From the NCBI GenBank assembly GCA_001599935.1, contig BCIJ01000005.1:1-64000 (forward strand): a stretch of 64,000 bases of DNA, given 5' to 3'. The notes under the pieces were generated by a model. That model made no database searches. It was not told the DNA's origin and was given only the letters and a program-made list of their open reading frames with translations. Within the stretch, counting starts at the first letter, position 1. Every line of letters begins with the position of its first letter. A program made the translations under genes and the position numbers. Source of the stretch: Holtermannia corniformis (lineage: Eukaryota; Basidiomycota; Tremellomycetes; Holtermanniales). This document shows, one piece after another, positions 8,622 to 19,600 of the stretch.

Positions 8622-11600
8622 ATGGCACCCACTCCCGCATCTAACACGCACGCCGGTGCTCCCGCACCGGGTGTAACGAGCCAGCCCACACCGAGGAAAG
8701 TCGGAAATAGCAAGGCAGCCAAGACGAAGGCCACCCCATTGGAAAATCCCGTACCGACGTCCGTTGCAATCGCGACCCCTATCAGAAACGAGGTGGACTG
8801 GCTCGCCAAGCCCGAACAGTTGTCGGCAACGGACGACTACATACCTCGCTCGCAAACGGAAGCCGAAGAGATCACATCACCGCTCGAACTCCGCGCCTAC
8901 GGTCTCAGAGCTACGAGCCCTACTTCGGCCCTTGATGATATCAGGGAACACTTGCTTAACCTAAAGGAGAGCGGGTTTCCCACGTCCGACTTCGTCGCAC
9001 GCACAGGCGATCCCAACTCGGCCACCCATGGCAGTAGCGTGCGCATCACCTATACGGAGACCGCTCTGCGTCGCACCGACCCACAGCCCAATCCCAAACG
9101 CCTCGAAGAGCTCCGACGCGCACTCACAAGCCGAGACGTGGAGGTGTACTGGAGTAGCGCCAAGAGTGGAGACCGCCGCAACCAAGTGGTTGTGTACTTG
9201 AATGTAGAGCAAGGCGAGGATGACCTCATCACCAAACAACAGGCCATCGAGGCAGTCAAGCAGCACTACGCGAGCTTGAAGCTCAAGGTCCGCGTCGAAA
9301 ACGTCTGGTCCAACCTCGGCACCACACCCCGTACACTGAAGCCCGCGGCGTACGTCATTTTCGATTCACCGAGAGGAATCGAGGCAGAAGAGCAGGCGAT
9401 TATGGAGGAATGGTCTATCCCAGAGCACATCACCGCGCCGGGCAATGACAAAAACCCCTCACACCCAGCCTACACACTCACACCCGGCCACTCGTACGTC
9501 ATGCAGCCCCGAGTCGTCTTCCCGACCATGATCGCCATCGCACGGCAGTCGGACGTGGACGGCAGCGCTCTACGTCGAGACCTGGACGGCTGGCTGCGAG
9601 CTTATGTCAAAGAGGGCCCGGAGGCGCGCAAAGATGAAGGCATCTTGAAGTCATACCACATCCCTGACAACCGCGCGGGCCTGTATGTTGCGGTGACGAA
9701 CTCGATGGACCTCTCGCACTACATCGTGCAACAGAGCGGATCGTACGACTTCGTTTACCATATGAATGGTCGCTCAGGCAGGACGGCCAAGGAAGACACG
9801 ACTTTCAGAAAGAAAGAAACCCAACAGCAACAAGCGGCAATCCTTGCAGACATTGAGGCGAAGAATCAGAAGCGTTTCGACGCCCTAGAGGCCCGGTTCG
9901 TGGCCAACGAAGCCAAGGCGGACAAGCGCCAAGAATTAGCAGCGGCAGCTTTGACGTCGATGGGGGATACAGTCGTCGACCTGGTATCGAACTTTGGCCT
10001 CTCGACGTTGGTTTCGCAAGCGCGCGAGGACGCCCTGAGCCGCCGCAGCGAGCTACAGGCAAAAGATCAGAGACTGCAGAACGAGATCAGCCGACTGGAG
10101 GACTCACGCCGGAACTACGACCTGATGCTCATCAGTCAGGACCCGGCGTCCCCGAATCCCTTCGTCAAGGGGGTTATCGAACGCCTCACTGGCCAGTTAG
10201 AGGAAATCGACGAAAAGCTCCGGGCGAGAAAGAAGGAACAAGAGCTGACCGAAACCGCGATCCAAGCAATTACGGTACCTGTCTTCCAGCCGATCGGGAT
10301 TCTCGCGGCACAGGTGAAGAACATGCACGGTAGAAAGAAGGGAGCGGACACCTCGATCACCGATGGCACCGCCGACATTGTGATGAGCGAACCGGAACCC
10401 CTCATCGGCACCACGCGCCGTCCTCTTGAAGCTGCCAACGCCCTCGCGTTCGAAGAAACGCCAGGAGGCAGTGCTAAGAAGCTTAAAGCAAACGACGGCT
10501 CGGCGGTAGGCACCACCCAGTCAAAGCGCGAAACCACTGACAGCGGCTTTGCAGCACTGAGCGCCAGCCGAGAGCTGAGAGTGCTCGGGCTGTACATAGA
10601 TGCGAGAGCCGTGGATATGATCCTTCTGCTGGTCCTATTGGTCAAGACGGGCGGAATCAGCACCCGCAAGCGCCCGACCACGTCGCTAACAGCTATCTTC
10701 TTCCTGATGACCATCTCAGCAGCGACCCCGAGCGTGGCTCTTGACCCCATGCGAGTCCTGACCATCAACTGCAACGGACTGGCGTATCGGAATATACCAA
10801 AACTCGGTACGATCCTTGATACGATTGCAACTGCGATGCCGCATGCTGTCATCCTCACAGAAACATGGCAAACATCAAAAAGGGCGTTCAGCCTTTTTAG
10901 TGCACCACGACTACGGACAAGGCCATCGCACGATGCAGTCAAGAATAGCTACCAACTGTTCGTTTGGCCAGCGACCGGAGGCGCCGCGACGGGCCTCGCC
11001 ATCCTTGTGCACAACGGCATCACGGTCAAAGAGACGGTACCGACACCACGAGTTGCAGAGGCTATCGGCCGACTTGCAGCAGTTGACCTCATCATGCCCG
11101 ATGCAGCCAACGTCGGACGACCTCGCACACTTCGACTCATCGCGGCCTACGCACCTACCGCAGGGGCAAGCGCAGCACGCCGATCAACCTTCTGGAACGC
11201 CGCCTGGACACTTACGAAGTCTGAGCCAAGACCGCAAGACTGGGTACTGGGCGGTGATCTGAACGCGAGCTTACACCCTTGGGAACAGGCCGGCTTTACA
11301 GCAGCGTACGCAAATGTCATACAAGGCCAGCGGACGTCGTATCGAGAATTCCTCGTCAACGCAGGAGCACGGGATCATTGGGAACAGGCGAAGACAACGG
11401 TTGACGGTCGTCTCGACTGGACCTGTCACGTTGGCGAGGCTCGACGTATCATTGACCGTTTCGCTCTTGGCCCAACCGTCACGCCACACTCAATCGCGAC
11501 GATCCGAGACGCCTGCATACCCGAAACGAATCACCGACCTGTTATATCACGGTTTACTACCGGCTCGCTGGTGCCCTCAACACGGACAATGCGCAATCTA

Positions 11601-14600
11601 GCCCCTCCACGACTGCGAATACCGAAAGACGATGAAACATATCAGCTATTCCGAGCCAAAATGGAACACAACATGCTTCTCCGACCCCCGCCACTCGGAC
11701 GCTCGCCCAGAAGTAATGACGAGTACGACGAACTGCTAGCGTGGTGCGACAGCGTATTCATCGACTCCTGCAACCAAACATTTCACCGGGGCAAGAGTGG
11801 ACCAGTCAACCAGAACTTTGGCGATCCGAGCACGGCAGCAGGCAAACGACTGGCTCGGGACATGCACGCGATCAACCGTCTACTCCGGGCAGCTGCCGAA
11901 AACCGCCTACACCGGATCGATGACGAACTAAGGCGTAAGCTTGACACTTTTGCACCGCTTGATGGCGACAAACCCAGCCAACTACGAGCGATGCGCAAAA
12001 CCCTGTCCAAAGCTATTAAGAAAGACAAGAGAGCCGCCATGCTAGATGGCACTGCTGCAGCAACGCGCAAGCTTTATCAACGTGCCCTTGCGGGCGGACG
12101 GATCAAGTGGTTGTGCGACACAGGGCGCGTCACCAACCCACCACTACTCAGGCGCGATATCGGCACCGCGCTCGAAAGCATCGTGTCAAAGCCGCCTGAC
12201 AAACTCGACGTGTGGACGAGCTACTTTGACAACCTGCTTAACCAGCCGACACCCATCACCGCAGGCGCCAAGCCCTGGATGTCTTGCCCGGCGGCGGCAA
12301 GGTTGCAGGAACGCACTCGAGCAAGTCCCTTCTTGTGGCCGCAACTCATGACAGACAAGAACTTTCGGATGATTCTTGCGAAAGGCAATCGACGTCCATC
12401 ACCGGGGCCTGACGGATGGGAAAAATGGGCGCTCAAGCAAGCACCAGCAACATTTCTGAGTATCGTGAGAGATATTTGCAACTACACGTTGGCTCACAAT
12501 TACTTCCCAGCTCGGCTGAAGCAAAACTTCATCTCTCCACTCTACAAACGAAACGACGAGACAAACCCAGGCAACTATCGGGGCATAGTGTTCGCAAACT
12601 GTCTGTACAATCTAGTGAGCTCCTGGTATACGGTGAAACTACAGAGATACGTCTGGCACCATTCGTTACTGCCCCATACACAGATAGCGACGCAGCAACA
12701 TCTGCAAACGGGCGACTTGACAAGTTTCCTTGCTCAGGTGGACTTCGCGGCCGAGCTCAATGACGAGGTTGTGTGCGCAATCAAGCGCGACGCGGAGAAA
12801 GGATTCGACTACCTCTCGGCCGCAGCGTACGAGGATGCGATCGTCTTCAACGGACTCCCCGCATCAATCATAGCCTTCGAGCGCAGTCGTACATCGGATA
12901 TCACCCTACAGGTGAAATCGCAAGATGGCATCGCGCAGCGACTCATCACTACAACCGGGCAAACCAAGCAAGGCGATCCAGCGAGTCCAATCAAGTACAC
13001 ACTGTCAATGGCGATGCTCACCCATTGGCTCGAGGAACACGCAGCTGCACACATACCAATCATACAGACACAACTGGGCCGCAAGCGGCACTTCCACACT
13101 CCAGCGGATCGCTATGCGTTGAGTGTCGCATGTATCGAAGCCATGGACGACTCGATCTGGTTTGCGAAGACCTGGGCGGGCCTGCGCTTCATTGTCAAAT
13201 GCAGCGAGCAGTTTCAGGAAAAGTACGGGATCAAGACTGCCTGGAACGACAAAACGACGTGCTTCGTGCTCGGAAAGAAACTCCAGCCGGCGACGACAGA
13301 AGACGGGCAGACAACCTTGAAGTTCTATGGCGCCGACAACACGGAACACGAAGTGCCGTTCGAAACCGAGCCCCGAATGCTGAAGACGGTGTGGAATAGC
13401 CCGCAAGTGATGCTCGGTACGATACTAGCAATCATCGACGAATTTCCTCTGCCGCCCGACTTGCCGCTACCCGTGATCCGGCGCGTAGTCTGGACGCTAT
13501 TACTCCCCAAGATCAGAACACGGTTGTATCTCCAGCCGCTGTCGTCAGCATCTGCCCTCAAGGTGGACAAGGCAATCGCGGACAAGGTTACGCGATGCCT
13601 GCGGGTGACCGGGACTACGACCGAAGTCTTGTCCATGCCGCTCGAGCTGCACGGCTTCGGATTTCCATCGATCTACAACATCAACGGGGAGATTGCTATC
13701 CAATCGATGTTGCGCGCTTTGAATCACCACCAGAAACCGTTCACAACCATGGCTGCGATTACGCTTGCGAACTGGACCTGCAAAGATAACCACTGCGTGT
13801 CGCCGCTAGAGGCCTGGCCATCAACGACGCTCGACCAACGATACTTGCCTCAGCAGCCTGGGAGTCGGAAGTGGGACCAGGGAGCCTACCCGGTCCCAGC
13901 ACGCTCGGTTCCCGCCGCTTGGAAGACGGCGGGCGAGTACATGTGGCAGAGCAGGATACAGATCTTCGACACCCGACAACACGACATGAACAGGGGGCAG
14001 TACACGATCGCGCACATCGCCCAGAGAATAGCCGTGACGATGCCGAACAGCATCAAATCGGAAGATCTTAACCCGGTGCTCAGCATCGTCAACCCGAACC
14101 TGAATCACAGGGAATTCGCCGACGCGCTTTTCGCACAGTACAGCAACCTTCGTGGCGCGGACCGCTTCAGCGCGAAGAAGGTGCTCAAGTGGTATTGGAA
14201 TCTTAAACTGCCGAAGGACCTGTTCACCGCTGACAGAAGAGTCTACCTGACCACGGAACAGCACCTCAACGCCCTCGACGCAATCATCGCAACAAGCTTC
14301 AGACCGACGCCGGAACAGGGGACGACGTGGGCCAGCGATGGCAGCCACATACCGGGAACGGGTTCGACGACCGCAGCGGTAGTTGGCCCCGAGTCGGCAA
14401 TGATCAGAATACGATTCCAGAGCGCAAACTCGATGCACGGCGAGCTGGTCGGGCTGATCGCAGCCATGCGGCAGGCATCGAACACAGAACCAGAGCCGCG
14501 TATAATCACTGACTACCTAAACGCAGTCAACGCGGTGGAAAGCATGCGCTCGCCCGACTTTCACCTGGAGGAATGGCGTAACAAGAAAGGGATAGAGCTT

Positions 14601-15440
14601 TACCGCTGGCTCAAGACCAAGGTGAACAACCGGAACCGTGCCACGGTCGAACACGTCCGAGCACACACAGACGGTACAGACGAGGACTCGAGGCTGAATG
14701 CAGCGGCGGATCTGGCGGCGAAGGCGGCGCACAACGACCCTCGGAATGCGGCTTGGCTACCTGCGTTGACAATCTTCATGGACCGATACGTGCCGTTTGC
14801 ATGGGAAGCAGGTGGGTACTGTCCCTGTCCCGATGACTGGCGCAATCACGTCCGCAGACAACTCGAGGGGAAAATGCTCCGCCGGCAGAAGGACACTGTC
14901 CGCCACCGTCTTCTCAACAACAGCATGCAGCCGGCACCGTGCCCGCCGTATTACTACACGAGATCACCATCCAGCGGATTCAGCGCCAAGATCCAGCTAC
15001 TCGCCCGCGCAGGCACCCTCCGCTGTGGCTACTACGACTACTGGACGCGGCGCGCGGANAACCCAGGATGCAGGCAATGCGGCGCGGAAGTCCAAGACCT
15101 AGCACACATTTTCACCAAGTGCCCCGCCTACGAAACCGTCCGCCAGCAAGAAATCAACCATGCACTCGCGCGCTACGACAAGATCAAAGAACCCGGCGCT
15201 GCCCAACTGCAGAAACGTACGGACTGGAAAAGCTACGTCCCGACNATAGTCTACCCGAGCGCTAACACCGCCAGCCTCTACCGCGAAACTCGCTACTGGA
15301 TCGGTCACACCCCTCCCATCCCTCCTTCCCTCTCACGCCACGACGCCAACGCCGCCCACTCTTTCGCCGTCAAACTCACCGGACGCATCTACGGCCGCTA
15401 CCTCAGCCTCAACGCAGAGCACAGACGCGAGTGCAAGTGA
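8622..15440 (+). CDS. LINE polyprotein 2: ORF1-like, endonuclease, reverse transcriptase, RNase H
   Basis: The 2272-codon frame is read from ATG 8622, chosen because the protein becomes similar in layout to copy C from here (MAPTP... against MSTIT...). The frame stays open back into the upstream tail without a convincing earlier start. A Pro/Thr-rich N-terminus leads into an ORF1-like part with a coiled coil (about 390-540). Two hydrophobic stretches (ILLLVLLV; LTAIFFLMTISAATPSVA) precede the APE endonuclease at about 709: INCNG, ILTETW, GGDLNAS, ETNHRP. Reverse transcriptase has RPSPGPDGWEKW (about 1258), KRDAEKGFD, GQTKQGDPASPIKYT and EAMDDS (about 1506). RNase H has ASDGSH, HGEL, TDYLNAV and NAAAD, and the finger is CRQCGAEVQDLAHIFTKC. 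No stop or frameshift is visible, so it may be competent apart from the two ambiguous codons. Confidence 0.88.
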   Translation: MAPTPASNTHAGAPAPGVTSQPTPRKVGNSKAAKTKATPLENPVPTSVAIATPIRNEVDWLAKPEQLSATDDYIPRSQTEAEEITSPLELRAYGLRATSPTSALDDIREHLLNLKESGFPTSDFVARTGDPNSATHGSSVRITYTETALRRTDPQPNPKRLEELRRALTSRDVEVYWSSAKSGDRRNQVVVYLNVEQGEDDLITKQQAIEAVKQHYASLKLKVRVENVWSNLGTTPRTLKPAAYVIFDSPRGIEAEEQAIMEEWSIPEHITAPGNDKNPSHPAYTLTPGHSYVMQPRVVFPTMIAIARQSDVDGSALRRDLDGWLRAYVKEGPEARKDEGILKSYHIPDNRAGLYVAVTNSMDLSHYIVQQSGSYDFVYHMNGRSGRTAKEDTTFRKKETQQQQAAILADIEAKNQKRFDALEARFVANEAKADKRQELAAAALTSMGDTVVDLVSNFGLSTLVSQAREDALSRRSELQAKDQRLQNEISRLEDSRRNYDLMLISQDPASPNPFVKGVIERLTGQLEEIDEKLRARKKEQELTETAIQAITVPVFQPIGILAAQVKNMHGRKKGADTSITDGTADIVMSEPEPLIGTTRRPLEAANALAFEETPGGSAKKLKANDGSAVGTTQSKRETTDSGFAALSASRELRVLGLYIDARAVDMILLLVLLVKTGGISTRKRPTTSLTAIFFLMTISAATPSVALDPMRVLTINCNGLAYRNIPKLGTILDTIATAMPHAVILTETWQTSKRAFSLFSAPRLRTRPSHDAVKNSYQLFVWPATGGAATGLAILVHNGITVKETVPTPRVAEAIGRLAAVDLIMPDAANVGRPRTLRLIAAYAPTAGASAARRSTFWNAAWTLTKSEPRPQDWVLGGDLNASLHPWEQAGFTAAYANVIQGQRTSYREFLVNAGARDHWEQAKTTVDGRLDWTCHVGEARRIIDRFALGPTVTPHSIATIRDACIPETNHRPVISRFTTGSLVPSTRTMRNLAPPRLRIPKDDETYQLFRAKMEHNMLLRPPPLGRSPRSNDEYDELLAWCDSVFIDSCNQTFHRGKSGPVNQNFGDPSTAAGKRLARDMHAINRLLRAAAENRLHRIDDELRRKLDTFAPLDGDKPSQLRAMRKTLSKAIKKDKRAAMLDGTAAATRKLYQRALAGGRIKWLCDTGRVTNPPLLRRDIGTALESIVSKPPDKLDVWTSYFDNLLNQPTPITAGAKPWMSCPAAARLQERTRASPFLWPQLMTDKNFRMILAKGNRRPSPGPDGWEKWALKQAPATFLSIVRDICNYTLAHNYFPARLKQNFISPLYKRNDETNPGNYRGIVFANCLYNLVSSWYTVKLQRYVWHHSLLPHTQIATQQHLQTGDLTSFLAQVDFAAELNDEVVCAIKRDAEKGFDYLSAAAYEDAIVFNGLPASIIAFERSRTSDITLQVKSQDGIAQRLITTTGQTKQGDPASPIKYTLSMAMLTHWLEEHAAAHIPIIQTQLGRKRHFHTPADRYALSVACIEAMDDSIWFAKTWAGLRFIVKCSEQFQEKYGIKTAWNDKTTCFVLGKKLQPATTEDGQTTLKFYGADNTEHEVPFETEPRMLKTVWNSPQVMLGTILAIIDEFPLPPDLPLPVIRRVVWTLLLPKIRTRLYLQPLSSASALKVDKAIADKVTRCLRVTGTTTEVLSMPLELHGFGFPSIYNINGEIAIQSMLRALNHHQKPFTTMAAITLANWTCKDNHCVSPLEAWPSTTLDQRYLPQQPGSRKWDQGAYPVPARSVPAAWKTAGEYMWQSRIQIFDTRQHDMNRGQYTIAHIAQRIAVTMPNSIKSEDLNPVLSIVNPNLNHREFADALFAQYSNLRGADRFSAKKVLKWYWNLKLPKDLFTADRRVYLTTEQHLNALDAIIATSFRPTPEQGTTWASDGSHIPGTGSTTAAVVGPESAMIRIRFQSANSMHGELVGLIAAMRQASNTEPEPRIITDYLNAVNAVESMRSPDFHLEEWRNKKGIELYRWLKTKVNNRNRATVEHVRAHTDGTDEDSRLNAAADLAAKAAHNDPRNAAWLPALTIFMDRYVPFAWEAGGYCPCPDDWRNHVRRQLEGKMLRRQKDTVRHRLLNNSMQPAPCPPYYYTRSPSSGFSAKIQLLARAGTLRCGYYDYWTRRAXNPGCRQCGAEVQDLAHIFTKCPAYETVRQQEINHALARYDKIKEPGAAQLQKRTDWKSYVPXIVYPSANTASLYRETRYWIGHTPPIPPSLSRHDANAAHSFAVKLTGRIYGRYLSLNAEHRRECK

Positions 15441-15475
15441 ACATTGTAGCCTTCGGGCAACCCAACTAGATGAGG

Positions 15476-15499
15476 ACGTTCTAGAGGCTTCTAGAACGT
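15476..15499 (+). other. 3'-terminal hairpin of LINE copy 2
   Basis: ACGTTCTAGA (15476-15485) pairs perfectly with TCTAGAACGT (15490-15499) around GGCT, then CCTGAG follows. A weaker GCC-TTCG-GGC hairpin lies upstream near 15450. This is the strongest version of the structure shared by all four LINE ends. Confidence 0.65.
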
Positions 15500-15548
15500 G
15501 CCTGAGTGCCTGATCGGCGCGTGGTCTAGCGATGAAAAGCTTACATAC

Positions 15549-15608
15549 TTATACTTATACTTATACTTATACTTATACTTATACTTATACTTATACTTAT
15601 ACTTATAC
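15549..15608 (+). repeat. (TTATAC)10 hexanucleotide tail
   Basis: Ten perfect TTATAC units plus a degenerate ATAC just upstream form the tail of LINE copy 2. LINE copy C begins at the next base. The unit length is a multiple of three, so reading frames that cross it are not shifted by changes in copy number. Confidence 0.95.
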
Positions 15609-16611
15609 CGATATCCGAACCCGACCTCGCCTCGACGCCCGACTCGACAAGATGATGCTCCTCGTCGTCCTGAGTTGGGTGCTGCTGAGCGTTTCTCTCG
15701 AAACCGCTCTCCGGCCGAGATACATGCAAAATGGTGATCAACCCCTATCCGCGCCCATAACCGGCACCGACCCAGCCTCCCCCGCCGCCCACAGTGCTGC
15801 CCATTGCTCGACAGTGGCCTGGCCTGACCGTCCACCCGATCCAACTCTTTCGATCCGCATACGCGGCTGGCCCGCACCCGATCACTTCCCTATCAATCGA
15901 GCCGACATACCTTTCAACGTCTCCCCTCAACTGTTCATCACGCAGCCTCGATCCTTGCTACGAGAACACCCGCTCAACCGCCCAAAAGCAGCTTCCATAC
16001 CGCCCGCTGCTAGAAGGACCCGCAACATAGATCATGACTGGGATCATCGAAGGCCCGTAGCCGAACACCACGCCGACAGACCCGTTTTGGGCCGCCATTT
16101 CGGAACTCCGAGGTTTTCAATCACTGCGGTCTCGATCCTGGCAACCCCGGCTTCGATTTCTACGATGCTCGAGACAAAGGCAGAGCATGGGACGCTGCCC
16201 GCGTCGTTTCCCCCTATCCGGAGCGGCTCGGGTCCCACCCTGGGGCCTGAGCGCCAACACCGTCCCCGAGCTCAGCTCCTGCACGCGTGCGGGTATGAGA
16301 CTCATCGCCTGGCGCTGCCACTGTACATCTACAGAGGAGCGACCGCTTATAGGCATCAACACCAACATATGACATCGTACTCTGTGATCCACCCAACCGC
16401 TGACAATCAAATCCCTCTTGCACTGTCCCTGACGCTAACCGACCTCGGCCAGTCTGTGCAGTGTTATGGAGAATTGCCGAAACACGTCCCTGATCCCTGC
16501 ACTGCTGACTCGTACCGTGTGTGCCCGACTTGGCCAGCTCCGCCCTCGCCCACACCCCTAACCAATACAGACAACTACCGTTGTTTTTTTAGACTACATC
16601 CGACTCCCACC
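15609..16611 (+). other. 5' leader of LINE copy C
   Basis: Apart from the first 21 bases it shows no obvious similarity to the leader of copy 2. The polyprotein frame is open across it back to an ATG at 15532 inside the preceding element, reading (TY)n across the microsatellite. I treat it as untranslated because nothing in it is conserved between the two copies. Confidence 0.5.
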
Positions 16612-19600
16612 ATGTCCACTATCACTGCGAAAGTGAGTACAGACTTACCTGCTCCGAGGGCGGCGATGCCGGTGCATTCGGTAACGCCAGCCCAGCCAAA
16701 CGCTACAACAGTGACGCCGTCTACCCCCGCCGGGAAGCCTAAGACCTCGACGCAGGCACCCCCTGCTCCTGACACGCCACTTAAGAAAGCTGCCCTCCAA
16801 GCACAGGAGGCCGCCAAGACACTGGCATCTGAGTCAACCGCAATTCTTACTCGTGCTGCCGACGATGATGACGAAGATATGGAGGCAGAGGAAATCGGGG
16901 AGAATCTGACTGCCCGTTACCCCTTCCTACTCGAACTACGCGTGTACAGGCTGAGCGCTGCCACGGCCGACTCGGCGCACAAGGAAGCGGCCAAAATACT
17001 TAAGAAACTGCCGCCGCACACCGCCACTGAGTTCAAGTACAACCTCCGTGATTTCAAGGCGGTCAGCGAGCGTGTCAAGTACAACTCCAGCCGCGCTAGG
17101 ATTCGCTTTGTCGACAGTGCCGTTCCTAACTGGAAACTCATGGAGGCACTTCGTGGTGACATATGCCGCAACGGGTACGAGGCCTACTGGAGCAGCGCGA
17201 GTGTCAGCGAAAAAGACTATCGCGACCGCCTCATCCTCGTCTTTGAGTCAGAGTCGGACAAAGACCCGCTCACTGGCGCGGAAGCGCAGGCGGCTGTCAA
17301 AACGAAGTACGACGAGTTCGAGTTTGAGCAAGTCAAGGACAACTTCCAATCCGCCCGTAACCCGGCCATGTCGACCTCATCGCTCCGCGTTACGGCCCGC
17401 CTTCGTAGCCCAGCGGCAGTCGTTGCCGCAATTCAAGCTGGCCCCTGGAAATTCACTATCAACTCTGCCACATACAACGTCACCCCCGACTACGCCCTCA
17501 ACTTCATCCCCATGGGCGGCCCGACCATGATAGCCATGAAAAGCGGCATGGTTGACAACGACGAGGATACACGCATCGGCTTCTTCAGGCGCCATGCCAA
17601 GGTTTTCAACGCGACGCAAACCGAGAAACACTGGTTCCACAGCAGTGGCGTATGGCGTGACTATGTCATCACCCAAGCCAGCTCGGTAGATCTGGCCAAA
17701 TACATGTGCGACATCGAAATCAAAGGCGCCGGGCCTGACGATGACGACTCGAGCTTTGACTTCGTATACAAGCTTAACGGTCGCAACGGTCAAACCGTAG
17801 CTCAGGAACGGAGGTGGACGGACAAGTCCACTGCCGATAAGGTCAGCGCCGCCAGAACCGCACAGACGGATCAGACCCGCGAAATCGCCCTACTCAAGGA
17901 AGGACAGGAGTCTCTCCGCGATGAACTCCACAATGCGATTCGGACGCACGGCGAGCAGGTTCGCGACCTGGGACAGCTCTTTATTGCGGGACAACAAGCC
18001 AGCCTCAAAATGAACAGTGCACTGATGCGGCACTCGGCATTGCAGTCAAAAAAGTCCGGCTTCGAAACGCGTCTTGAGGTGACCCGCATGGCAATCCGCT
18101 CCGACAAAGGCCAGCTCGGACTTTGCATTGCCAGCGGTAACCAAGCGGGGCAGAAATTCTATGCCGACAGCATCGAAAGCTCAAAGCTAGAGGAGGCCAA
18201 TATGGTGAACAGCATCGCTAAGGTGGAGGAGGACTTGGCGGAACTGGCGCAAAAGCTTGAGTCTGGCGACGCCTTATCCCTCCCTAGCGCGCAACCCAAG
18301 GCCTTCATCACGATGTCGTCCTCAGCCGCACCCAAGACTACGTCGGTACATGGCACGCCCTCCACCTCGAAGAGCAAGTTCACCCCCATCAAACCGAAGC
18401 CAGCGGCAAAGCGCAACGCCTCCGGTACGCGCCCTTCGACCCCAGACTCGACCCCTGGCTCGCGCCTCTCATCTCCCGGCTCGTCGACATCCTCAGTCCT
18501 CACCGCGGTCCCCGTCACGCCCCCGCAGCAACAGAAAAAGCAGCGTAAGGCCAGTGAACTCGCAAACGACGACGGTACCGAGACTGTAGGTTTGATCAGT
18601 GTACAACCAAGCCTGATGACGAGCCGAGCTGAACCTAAAGCAGACGTCGGAAGGAAGCGCGAAGAAGAGGTCGAAGTGATCGCGCTCGCCCAAGCAACCC
18701 GACCCCGCCACCCTTGCCCGCCTGTTCATACGTCCCTCGGCCGCGCCCTTCTGTCCAACTCTATACGCTCCCTCGTCATGTATGCGGTCGTCCGCCAACC
18801 AAGGCTCGCGAGCGGACTGTACGTACTGACAGCCCTCCCCCAAGTACAAGCTGCAAGAGACCCACCCTTCCGGGCCCTGACACTCAACTGCGGAGGGCTC
18901 TGCAGTCGTGAGAAGATAGCCGCAATCCTGGCAATCATTGCCGACCTTCGCCCGCATGCGGTCATACTAACAGAAACAAAACAGAGAACCGATGACTTTG
19001 CGCTCCTCTCCTGGCCAACACTGTTCACCAATGCGGCGCGACAGTTTGTTAGCGCAAACTACAACGCCTATACATGGCAAGCTGGAACCGAAGAAGGCAC
19101 CAACTGGTGCACAGGACTAGCGATACTGATATCCACAGGCATTGTGGTTCGACGGACCCTTCAGACACCGCATGCACGCAGCCAAGGCCGACTGGGCGCC
19201 GTGGACGTCATCTTGCCTGAACAAAACCGCGCGCGGGTCCTTCGTATCATCGGCGCGTACGCACCGACCGGCAGCACGCACTGGCGTCATACTGAGGATT
19301 TCTGGAAAGACGCAGCCGAGCTGACCTCCGCAGACGATTGGATACTTGGCGGCGACACCAACGCGAGCTTACGACCAGAGGACCATACGGGATACACCCA
19401 AGAATACACCAACAGCATTCTGAACGGACAACGACAACGGTACCGATGGTTTCTAGCGCGAACAATGAGCAAAGACGCTTGGGAACAAGGCCCGCCCGTG
19501 GACATTTGGACCGATTGGACGTTCAAGACCTACGGGAAAGGCACGAGCATGCGCGTCATTGACCGATTTGCCCTCAGCCAACACATAAACCACCGCTCGA

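Larger units (their letters stand above)
7539..15608 (+). mobile_element. LINE copy 2, full-length non-LTR retrotransposon
   Basis: This 8.07-kb element runs from CGATATCCGAACCCGACC, directly after the previous (TTATAC)6 tail, to its own (TTATAC)10 tail ending at 15608. It contains a 5' leader of about 1.08 kb, one long coding frame (8622-15440) and a 3' UTR with a perfect 10-bp hairpin. It differs markedly in protein sequence from copies A and C, so these are separate insertions of different lineages rather than local duplications. Two ambiguous bases (n at 15059 and 15245) fall in its 3' coding part. Confidence 0.85.

Noticed and set aside
10136..10942. Long minus-strand ORF (268 codons) and other antisense ORFs inside the LINEs
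   Set aside because: They are antisense shadows of a strong coding frame, with no recognisable domain.
15549..15608. Telomeric repeat
   Set aside because: TTATAC is not a known fungal telomere unit (TTAGGG-type), and the tracts are internal, short and tied to LINE ends.
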